Source of the DNA: CAZEWZ01 sp964516765
Lineage (GTDB): Bacteria > Bacteroidota > Bacteroidia > Flavobacteriales > UBA7430
NCBI GenBank assembly: GCA_964516765.1
Contig: CAZEWZ010000003.1
Location: 80,404 to 144,403 of the forward strand
Direction: 5' to 3'
DNA: 64,000 bases
Positions 27,901 through 34,639 of this stretch are shown here, in pieces. Position 1 is the stretch's first letter; the number at the start of each line of letters is the position of its first letter. Position numbers and translations under genes: made by a program. The notes under the pieces were generated by a model. The model saw only the letters and a program-made list of their open reading frames with translations, made no database searches and was not told the DNA's origin.

Positions 27901-28017
27901 GAAATATTATCTGAAATTGATGATGTCCATCACATGGACCTTAGTCTAGGAATTGGTTCAGTCTCTCAAAATGACAGCCTTTCTATCTCAGATTCATTAA
28001 CTATTAAACAAAAATAG
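24928..28017 (+). CDS. Large tetratricopeptide-repeat protein, secreted to the periplasm
   Basis: A 1029-residue protein with an N-terminal signal peptide (cleavage near QRAQSQ). At least 15 TPR-like units follow; examples are YNKAAQYYDFVDENI, YEKAIYFFKDKYL, YSLASSAFNKII, YGKAINDYQKSV, FTESINEFKNLV and YDQAIAEAQLVL. The helical repeats run almost the whole length, and the last 30 residues are Ser-rich. TPR proteins of this size in Bacteroidota usually act as periplasmic scaffolds. It is followed three bases later by a beta-barrel gene, a pairing that suggests a common envelope function. I cannot assign a specific process. Confidence 0.9.
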   Translation: MRIIFATFIFALLIGQRAQSQSESIMTFMVSYHSALQSYNESLFAESYDAFLTLEKQVIDPSSLLAVNTSFYKCKSAMQLFHDDALKMMLNFMEMYPNNIHFNEANNIIANYFFQKREYNKAAQYYDFVDENILQTKQRVSFIFQYAYSLFSLGELEKASFLFQDLLLSDSEHKISSKYYLACIAYQNLNFATAEKYFLELIDLGLYLQDAPMYIANIYHQQRSFKQVISFGLNYTDSLILPSPELYKLIGEAYYREKNYEKAIYFFKDKYLSLEAKLDPPGFYLLGQSYYRLKEYSLASSAFNKIIQVEDSLAQNAYYYLGDCYLNLEDKRSAQNAFESASNYDFNSRITEHASFNFAKLCYELGYPFADPTMILQDFINDFPGSEYLDDAYSYLVNAFLTHKDYSRAIKSMEINGLENIFLQQAYQEVSYYRAVQLFNDGFYDTSITHFDKALIYSHNKSYESLSYFWRAESYFRLGQFENSIASYQDFQHSPMSSALPEFESASYHIAYANFKLWRFPEALFAFESFAGSTNSDDVKLHDTYTRMGDCHYMLKEYGKAINDYQKSVSLRGVDSDYAAYQIALAYQQMKDYNKVVDQLINFDIDFSTSTYRDDALYRMGESYIKLNRPILAIERFRQIESQYSNSAYLVDAKMKIGLVLYNEENFTESINEFKNLVSSYPATDIAREAINNARSAYVDIGDVRAYADWLETLSFVIINPSTIDSTSYESAQLLYLKGNYVKSFKGFTSYVKDFPEGVFKLSAQFYLGKSAMELDSLDIALSAFEQVNRYFNNIYTMPALKQSAFLYQSSKQYNKAIDTFYSIDDRAETVEEQLFAKQGLMDCFFAIREYDQAIAEAQLVLNSGRVDKSLILKLNTFLARAAFLNLDRKLALEKYSILEKDSQGVLKAEAMYHIAYLSFYEGDIEKSMETIFEQSRLLPRYKFWLGKSFVLLAKNYWEQKDAFQAKHTLDQLILNMDYPIIIKEAKQLKFEILSEIDDVHHMDLSLGIGSVSQNDSLSISDSLTIKQK

Positions 28018-28020
28018 AAT

Positions 28021-29616
28021 ATGAAGAATATTGTATTAATCAGTTTATATTGTCTATCATTTTTCACTCTTCATGGTCAAGATGAACTCAACAGAGAAGT
28101 AATTGATGTTGTTAAGGATTTTCGACCCAAAGTCATGCTAGCCAATAAAATAAATGCGCAACCTTTGTTTATCGATACCTCTAAAGTATCAATTAATTTA
28201 AAATACCAAGTTCGGTTTGAAGAGTTTCGTGTTTATCAAAATATAGATTCATTAAAAGCACAAGAGATAGATAGGCTATTATTGAGATCGCTTTATACTA
28301 AACAGCTTTCTTTGGGGCTTGGAAATCTTCTTAATCCCCAACTATCTTTAAGTATAAGCGAAGGCAGGAATACCACAAGTATGTATCATGCTTTTCTGAA
28401 ATATAATGGAGCTTATTCAAACTCAATCCCAAATGATGATCAATATAGTCACCTATTAATGGGGGCATTAATGAAAAAAATATTCAATCCTTTTATTTTA
28501 AATACACGATTTAGCATAAAAGATATATCTAGGTTTGATTTATCTAAGAATGATTATAAAAATAGTGTATTCTCTTTCAATACTAATATTAATTTTAATG
28601 ACAGCAGTAAATTTTATTTACCAAAATCAATTTTTATTTCCTCAGACTTTTTTTTAAGAGATTTAAGATTTTCAGAAAGAAACTTTGTCTTAAACATAAA
28701 TCATCAGGGACCGCATGAACAAATCAAATCTTGGATATTTAGCAATGCTTTTGAATTTCAGAGAACTAATTCTAAGGATTATTTCCATTGGACAAGTGAT
28801 TTTAAAATAGAAAAAGATACTGACCTGACTCATTTTATCTTTGGATTGAATATTGATCTTTTAGTCGACCAAATCCTTATTTTTCCAGAACTAAGAATTA
28901 CTCGTCAATTAATAGAGAATGGATTGTTTTCGTACCTTGAAATGGGTGGGAGAAGAAACTTATATTCTCTTCAGGATATTTATTTATCTAATCCTTATAT
29001 CCAAAATTCGTTTTTCCCTTCCTTTCTTGAAGACAACCTGTTTTCAAACACTCAATATTTTGCTCGTATTGGACTGAATGGGAATTTATTTTATGGAGTG
29101 AGCTATCAAGTATCAGCCACAGCGACTAATGACGACAATTACATGCATTTTACTTCCCTAGAAAATCCTCAAGACATTTTTAAAAACATCCCTAGTTTTA
29201 CTTCTGTAAATATGGCTATTTTTCATGCAGATATTGAAGCAGAATTGCATGAGAAACTGGTTTCTTTGTTGAAAGTAGATATTCGGACATTTGATGAGAG
29301 TCTCTCTTATGTTCCAGAAATTGAAATAGGGTTATATACAGATTACTATTATAATGAACAATGGTCACTAAGTACCTCTTTTAGATTTCTTAGCGTTCGA
29401 ACATTACTTAAAAACAGAAGTTTAGAAATTAATTCTTTTGAGCAATATAATTTGCCGGCTATTTTAGACGTAAATCTTAGTTTAGACTATGCTCATACTT
29501 CGATGCTAGGTTTTTATATTAAAGCAAAAAATTTATTAAATCAAGATTATGTTTACTGGCAGGAATGGCCGGTATTAGGTAGGCAATTTAATTTTGGAGC
29601 TAAATATCTATTCTAA
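28021..29616 (+). CDS. Outer-membrane beta-barrel protein, TPR-gene partner
   Basis: A 531-residue protein with a signal peptide (MKNIVLISLYCLSFFTLHGQ). The short N-terminal periplasmic region contains REVIDVVKDFRPKVMLANKI. About 400 residues of alternating aromatic/polar beta-strands follow, ending in the C-terminal aromatic FGAKYLF, the usual outer-membrane insertion signal. In databases similar proteins are sometimes called TonB-dependent receptors, but I see no plug domain or TonB box, and the length is short for one. Its ATG is three bases after the TPR gene stop; the two are clearly co-transcribed. Confidence 0.85.
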   Translation: MKNIVLISLYCLSFFTLHGQDELNREVIDVVKDFRPKVMLANKINAQPLFIDTSKVSINLKYQVRFEEFRVYQNIDSLKAQEIDRLLLRSLYTKQLSLGLGNLLNPQLSLSISEGRNTTSMYHAFLKYNGAYSNSIPNDDQYSHLLMGALMKKIFNPFILNTRFSIKDISRFDLSKNDYKNSVFSFNTNINFNDSSKFYLPKSIFISSDFFLRDLRFSERNFVLNINHQGPHEQIKSWIFSNAFEFQRTNSKDYFHWTSDFKIEKDTDLTHFIFGLNIDLLVDQILIFPELRITRQLIENGLFSYLEMGGRRNLYSLQDIYLSNPYIQNSFFPSFLEDNLFSNTQYFARIGLNGNLFYGVSYQVSATATNDDNYMHFTSLENPQDIFKNIPSFTSVNMAIFHADIEAELHEKLVSLLKVDIRTFDESLSYVPEIEIGLYTDYYYNEQWSLSTSFRFLSVRTLLKNRSLEINSFEQYNLPAILDVNLSLDYAHTSMLGFYIKAKNLLNQDYVYWQEWPVLGRQFNFGAKYLF

Positions 29617-29683
29617 TCTATTTAATTATATCTCTTCAATAATTAACTCAAAAATAGTTTCTTTTCCCGCTATTATTTCTTGT

Positions 29684-29708
29684 AAACTACTTTAAGATAA
29701 TGTAGTTT
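29684..29708. terminator. Possible weak terminator hairpin between convergent genes
   Basis: AAACTAC/GTAGTTT arms of 7 bases with an 11-base loop, in the AT-rich 276-base gap between the barrel gene and icd, which converge. No long T-tract follows directly. The rest of the gap shows only AT-rich runs. Confidence 0.35.
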
Positions 29709-29892
29709 CATCGATATATTAAAATATTTTACTCACTATTAGTCTTGTAGCTTTTATAGCATTATTGTGAAAAATATCCATTAATAATATATCTCTTACA
29801 AAAATAAAAAAATGATATTTTTTTAAGTAAAAATAAAATCACGATTTTTTTTTTAAAAATATTTTATGTGTAAATAGTTTATTGGATACTAT

Positions 29893-32109
29893 TTATATAC
29901 TTGCTATAATTGAGTTTAGTGTGGGGCTAGGTCTCATCGCTTTTGTTGCTAATTCAAGATTTGGAGCAAAATATCCTCCGATATTCATCATTTTGCCTTG
30001 ATGAGAATTTAATTCATCAATAATTTTTGCTTCGTTGTAGTGCAATGATTCTGCAATAGGAGTGAATTTATTTTTTAAGCCTTTGTCTATATTTTGATTT
30101 GCAAGTTCTTGAGCCCAATATAAGGCAATATAGAAATGACTTCCTCGGTTGTCAATTTCTTTTACTTTTCTAGAGGGGGATTTTCTGTTTTCTAGTAGCG
30201 AAATTGTTGCTGCATCAAGAGTTTTGGCTAATATTCTTGCTTTTTTATTTTCATTATTGACTGCTTCGTATTCAATCGAAACCGCTAGTGCCAAGAATTC
30301 TCCTAAAGAATCCCATCTTAAGTGATTTTCTTTTTGGAACTGTTGAACATGCTTTGGTGCAGATCCACCTGCTCCAGTTTCAAATAATCCACCTCCATTC
30401 ATTAAAGGAACAATAGACAACATTTTTGCACTTGTTCCTAATTCTAAAATAGGAAAAAGGTCTGTATTATAGTCTCTTAGAACATTACCAGTCACTGAGA
30501 TAGTATCTTTTCCTTCCTTCATCCTTTTTAGGGAAATATTCGCAGCATCTTTAGGAGAGAGGATTCTAATATCTAATCCATCAGTGTCGTGATCCATTAG
30601 ATAAGTGTTTACTTTTTGAATAATTTGTGCATCATGAGCTCTGTTAATATTCAACCAAAAGATAGCAGGTACGGCAGAAATTTTCGTTCTATTTACAGCC
30701 AATTTCACCCAGTCTTGAATAGGAAGATCCTTTACTTGGCACATTCTCCAAATATCTCCCTCTTCTACTTCATGTTCCATGAGTATTTCTCCAGAATGAT
30801 CTGAAATTTGAACCTTCCCTGCTAATGAAATCTCAAAAGTCTTATCGTGGGATCCATACTCCTCAGCTTTCTGTGCCATTAATCCAACATTGGGCACGGA
30901 GCCCATTGACCTTGGATCAAAAGCACCATTTTTTTTACAAAAATCAATAGATGCCTGAAAAATACTTGCATAAGAACTGTCGGGAATCACCGCTTTTGTA
31001 TCTTGAGTATGGCCATTTTTATTCCACATTTTTCCAGAATTTCTAATCATGGCTGGCATGGATGCATCTATAATAATATCACTAGGAACATGAAGGTTAG
31101 TAATTCCAATATCAGAGTCAACCATAGCTAAATCAGGAGCTTGCTCGAAACATTTTTCTATTTCTTCTTCTATTTCATTTTTTATTCTTGGAGGCAGATT
31201 ATTAAGTTGAATTAAAAGATTAGCAAAACCATTATTTACATTTACTCCAACTTGATCTAGTTCTTTTCCAAATTTTTTAAAAACAGATTTGAAAAATACT
31301 TTCACGCAGTGGCCAAAAATAATAGGGTCAGACACCTTCATCATCGTGGCTTTCATATGTATTGAAAATAAAACATCTTTATCTTTTGCATCAGCAACTT
31401 CATTTTCTAGAAAAGAAATCAAAGCCTTCTTACTCATTAGTGTCCCATCGATAATTTCTCCCTCAAGAACAGGTATTGCATCTTTCAAAATTTTGACCCC
31501 CTCTTTGGAAATAAGTTTTATGCTTAGGGTGCTTGCCTTTTTAAGTGTAACTGATTTTTCGTTTGAAGCAAAGTCACCAGAAGACATTGTGGATACATGA
31601 GATGCTGATTCTGATGACCATTCCCCCATAGTATGTGGGTTATTTCTTGCATATACTTTTACTGGTTGTGGAGCTCTTCTGTCGGAGTTTCCTTCTCTCA
31701 ATACAGGGTTAACTGCACTGCCTTTTATTTGATCATAAGTAGATTTAATAATTCCTTCCTCCTTATTAGAAGGTATATTAGGATAATTAGGAAGATTAAA
31801 TCCTTTTTTTTGTAACTCATCTATTGTCGCTTTCAACTGAGGAATTGAAGCAGAAATATTAGGTAATTTTATGATGTTTACTTCTGACTTTGTTACTAAA
31901 TCACCCAACTCACTCAATGCATCAGGCACTTTTTGTTGAGGATTTAAATAACTGGGAAATTTCGCAAGGATTCTGGAAGCTAAAGAAATATCTTTAGTCT
32001 CTATGTTGATACCACATGTTTTAGTAAATGCTCGAACAATAGGAAGAAACGAAAGCGTAGCTAAAGCAGGAGCCTCATCTGTATAGGTGTAAATAATCTT
32101 AGAAGACAT
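29893..32109 (-). CDS. icd: NADP-dependent isocitrate dehydrogenase, monomeric type
   Basis: Oxidative decarboxylation of isocitrate to 2-oxoglutarate in the TCA cycle. It has 738 residues from the chosen start, typical of the monomeric class (about 740), which is unrelated in length to the 415-residue dimeric enzyme. Signature stretches are IYTYTDEAPALATLSFLPI at the N-terminus, TMGEWSSESASHVSTM (substrate Ser region), and MNGGGLFETGAGGSAPKHVQQF. A longer frame from 32157 adds 16 residues outside the family pattern, so ATG 32109 is taken. The leader holds a -7 element and a GC-rich hairpin. Confidence 0.95.
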   Translation of the reverse strand: MSSKIIYTYTDEAPALATLSFLPIVRAFTKTCGINIETKDISLASRILAKFPSYLNPQQKVPDALSELGDLVTKSEVNIIKLPNISASIPQLKATIDELQKKGFNLPNYPNIPSNKEEGIIKSTYDQIKGSAVNPVLREGNSDRRAPQPVKVYARNNPHTMGEWSSESASHVSTMSSGDFASNEKSVTLKKASTLSIKLISKEGVKILKDAIPVLEGEIIDGTLMSKKALISFLENEVADAKDKDVLFSIHMKATMMKVSDPIIFGHCVKVFFKSVFKKFGKELDQVGVNVNNGFANLLIQLNNLPPRIKNEIEEEIEKCFEQAPDLAMVDSDIGITNLHVPSDIIIDASMPAMIRNSGKMWNKNGHTQDTKAVIPDSSYASIFQASIDFCKKNGAFDPRSMGSVPNVGLMAQKAEEYGSHDKTFEISLAGKVQISDHSGEILMEHEVEEGDIWRMCQVKDLPIQDWVKLAVNRTKISAVPAIFWLNINRAHDAQIIQKVNTYLMDHDTDGLDIRILSPKDAANISLKRMKEGKDTISVTGNVLRDYNTDLFPILELGTSAKMLSIVPLMNGGGLFETGAGGSAPKHVQQFQKENHLRWDSLGEFLALAVSIEYEAVNNENKKARILAKTLDAATISLLENRKSPSRKVKEIDNRGSHFYIALYWAQELANQNIDKGLKNKFTPIAESLHYNEAKIIDELNSHQGKMMNIGGYFAPNLELATKAMRPSPTLNSIIASI

Positions 32110-32125
32110 GTATTTTATGTATAAA

Positions 32126-32145
32126 GGGGTGAAAAATAACACCCC
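32126..32145 (-). promoter_or_regulatory. GC-rich hairpin in the icd leader
   Basis: A 6-base stem GGGGTG/CACCCC with an 8-base A/T loop, lying between the -7 element (32169-32176) and the start codon (32109). In this AT-rich genome such a stem stands out. It is not followed by a T-tract, so it is more likely a 5' leader structure than a terminator. Confidence 0.4.
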
Positions 32146-32168
32146 ATTTGATGACAACTTAAGTTAAA

Positions 32169-32176
32169 CAAATATA
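32169..32176 (-). promoter_or_regulatory. -7 element of icd
   Basis: TATATTTG on the minus strand, an exact consensus match. It predicts a leader of about 55 bases that includes the hairpin at 32126-32145. Confidence 0.5.
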
Positions 32177-32283
32177 GAAAATTGGAAGTTTTTAAGGCAT
32201 ATATTTACCGTTAAATATTTAGATAGAACGATTCCAAACATTATTTTATCCATTTAGCTATTCATTGTGTATTCGAAAATGAG

Positions 32284-33108
32284 TTATTTAGACTTTTGAG
32301 CAGTTGAATAAAAAGTTTCTTTGAAATTTTCAGGATCAAATTCAATTGGATATTTCCCATTTGGATAATGACGTATTAAATTATCAAATATTTCTTTTTT
32401 TACTTTTTCTCTTAGAGTATCAACATCATTTAGACTCAAATGTTTAGTCTCAAAGGGAACAGATATATAATTGATGCATTTCCCAGGCCTAATTCTTATT
32501 TTATCTGGGGGGAACAACTCTCCAGCATTAACTATTGTTATTGCCACAATAGGTGTATTGCTTTCGATAGCCATTCTAAAAGCCCCATTTCGCATTTCAT
32601 TAATAAGTTTGTCATTCATTTCAACAGCTCCTTCAGGACATAAAAAGATTGAGCTACCATTTCTTAAAATATCTAAAAGAGTTAAGTAGCTTTTCTCTCT
32701 ATCTTTAGGAGATTCTCTTTTAACAGATACATGGCCTAGTTCCCTTGCTAAGATGCCGATTATTGGCCATTTAAAAACTTCTTCTTTCCCAAGGAATTTT
32801 TTGTACTGTTTGATGCTTATGATGGCAATAAATAGATCTAGGTAAGAACGGTGATTGCTGACAAACACATAATTTTTTGTATTATCAATTTCTAGTCCTT
32901 GAATAAAATTCATTTTTATTCCCCACAAGAAAAGTATGCAAGCACTTGTAAATCGAATATAATAATCAAGTGCGTTGTTTTTTTTGTTTCTAAAAATAAC
33001 AACAAATGTTAGCAAAATAGGGAGATTAAGTAGAATGAGAATAGAGCCACTTATTAAACACCAAATAGTCCATATTAAATCAATTAATTTTTTTAGATTA
33101 TGGATCAT
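32284..33108 (-). CDS. plsC: 1-acyl-sn-glycerol-3-phosphate acyltransferase
   Basis: Second acylation step in phospholipid synthesis, at the inner membrane. It has 274 residues. A hydrophobic N-terminus (about residues 8-40) is followed by the catalytic HRSYLD block (HX4D) near residue 85 and the substrate-binding FLCPEGAVE block (PEG) near 157. Conserved I-V-P-like PIVAITIVNAGE follows. It is 22 bases downstream of ispH on the same strand and likely co-transcribed. Bacteroidota carry several PlsC-like enzymes, so the exact acyl acceptor is not certain. Confidence 0.88.
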   Translation of the reverse strand: MIHNLKKLIDLIWTIWCLISGSILILLNLPILLTFVVIFRNKKNNALDYYIRFTSACILFLWGIKMNFIQGLEIDNTKNYVFVSNHRSYLDLFIAIISIKQYKKFLGKEEVFKWPIIGILARELGHVSVKRESPKDREKSYLTLLDILRNGSSIFLCPEGAVEMNDKLINEMRNGAFRMAIESNTPIVAITIVNAGELFPPDKIRIRPGKCINYISVPFETKHLSLNDVDTLREKVKKEIFDNLIRHYPNGKYPIEFDPENFKETFYSTAQKSK

Positions 33109-33130
33109 ACAAATTGTGTGATGAAGATTT

Positions 33131-34354
33131 TCATACGTTTAATTTTTTAATGACATCCATGGCGTTTTTGCTCTCAGGGAAAAAGCTAACTAATTTTTCT
33201 AAAACCTTTTCAACGACTGTGTCAGGACACGACGCTCCACTAGTAATCAATATGTCAATTATTTTTTTTTTTGGAAGGAAATTTTTTGTTTGAACAAGCA
33301 TTTTATTAGAATAGTCATAATGCTTTATCAAGTTGTTGTTTATTAATTCTGTCTCGTTAGTTATAAAATAACTAGGAAGTTTTTCCTCACATAGCTCGAC
33401 CAAGTGTGAAGTATTAGAACTATTGTATCCCCCGACAATAATTGCCAAATCCGCCTTTTTTTTCAATAATCCATAGGTTGCATCTTGATTTTCATTTGTG
33501 GCATAGCAAAGTGTATCTCGAGTGTTTGCCATATGTTTTTTGCTATTCTCTTGCCCAAATTTAATTTCCATGATATCTTTAAGAAAATTTGATATGGCTT
33601 GGGTATCAGTGGCTAACATGGTAGTTTGATTAATTACTCCAATAGAATCAAGGTTAATTTGTGGATCAAAATCATCACTATATTTTCCTTCGAAAAAAAT
33701 GTTAAATTCAGAGATAGGTCGAGTCCTTAAAATAAACTCAGATAGCACAATAGCTTCTTTCATATCCTTTATAATCAACGAGGGTGCATTTTTTTTACTA
33801 TAGGAATAAGTGGCACGAGTCTCTTCGTGATTATGTTTTCCGTGAATGATGATTGTGAAATTTTGTTTTGACAATTGATCAGCCCTCTTCCATACTCTAG
33901 TTACAAAGGGACATGTGGTGTTATATTGCTTAGTAGAAACCCCTTTTTTTTCTAGGATATCTAGTATCTCTAGAGTGGTTCCAAACGCAGGAATAATGAC
34001 TATATCATCAGATTTTATATCTTTCCATGGAATCAGATGATTTCCATGCGTGTCCATTATAAATTTTATTCCTTTATCAAGAAGGTCATTATTGACATCG
34101 GGATTATGAATCATTTGACTAAGTAGGAAAATTCTTTTTTCTGGATTTTCATTTACTGCCCTGTAGGAAATTTCAATGGCATTTTCAACTCCAAAACAGA
34201 AACCAAAATGTCTAGCGATGTGAAATCTTATGGGTCCAAAGTCTAAAAGCGTAGGGGAAAAGTCTTTTTTTTTTGGGTCGAGTTTTTGGCGTATTTCTTT
34301 GATGTGTTTAATTACACTCGATCGATAAAGGTCAGGTATATTAAACTTCTTCAT
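33131..34354 (-). CDS. ispH: 4-hydroxy-3-methylbut-2-enyl diphosphate reductase, long form
   Basis: Last step of the MEP isoprenoid pathway, a [4Fe-4S] enzyme producing IPP and DMAPP. It has 407 residues, about 100 longer than the E. coli enzyme. The extra length is an N-terminal extension of about 55 residues plus internal insertions, as in other Bacteroidota IspH proteins. The three cluster cysteines are visible in FGFCFGVENAI, TTCPFVTRVW and SGASCPDTVVEKV; HGKHNHEE and the TQTT-like NQTTMLATDT block are also present. It leads an operon with plsC. TACTTTTA on the minus strand upstream is a one-mismatch -7 element. Confidence 0.93.
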   Translation of the reverse strand: MKKFNIPDLYRSSVIKHIKEIRQKLDPKKKDFSPTLLDFGPIRFHIARHFGFCFGVENAIEISYRAVNENPEKRIFLLSQMIHNPDVNNDLLDKGIKFIMDTHGNHLIPWKDIKSDDIVIIPAFGTTLEILDILEKKGVSTKQYNTTCPFVTRVWKRADQLSKQNFTIIIHGKHNHEETRATYSYSKKNAPSLIIKDMKEAIVLSEFILRTRPISEFNIFFEGKYSDDFDPQINLDSIGVINQTTMLATDTQAISNFLKDIMEIKFGQENSKKHMANTRDTLCYATNENQDATYGLLKKKADLAIIVGGYNSSNTSHLVELCEEKLPSYFITNETELINNNLIKHYDYSNKMLVQTKNFLPKKKIIDILITSGASCPDTVVEKVLEKLVSFFPESKNAMDVIKKLNV

Positions 34355-34528
34355 TATTTTTAAAATTCATTTTCGTAAAAGTACACATTTATTTAATATG
34401 AATGTTTTATGAATTCCCGATTTAAATCATAAATATCTCCATTTAACTATTAAATATATTATTCCAAATAATGAATCCACCAAATTGATTTTAATCAGTT
34501 TGTAGGATTTTTTTTAAATTAAAATTAA

Positions 34529-34536
34529 TATATTTG
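34529..34536 (+). promoter_or_regulatory. -7 element of rpsA
   Basis: TATATTTG matches the consensus exactly and predicts a leader of about 100 bases before the ATG at 34640. That leader contains ACCTCC (34590-34595), the core of the anti-Shine-Dalgarno sequence. It can also form a 6-base stem between 34588-34593 and 34613-34618. Confidence 0.55.
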
Positions 34537-34639
34537 CACAAATTTTCTAGTAAAATTCGCGGAATTACAATTTTTTTATTAATCCTTTTACCTCCATTTT
34601 AAAGCGACTTGCAGGTGAAATACAAAACCCCTTTTTTCG

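Noticed and set aside
29617..29892. Search for tRNA or small RNA in the AT-rich gap
   Set aside because: No cloverleaf-like pairing or CCA end was found, only a weak hairpin.
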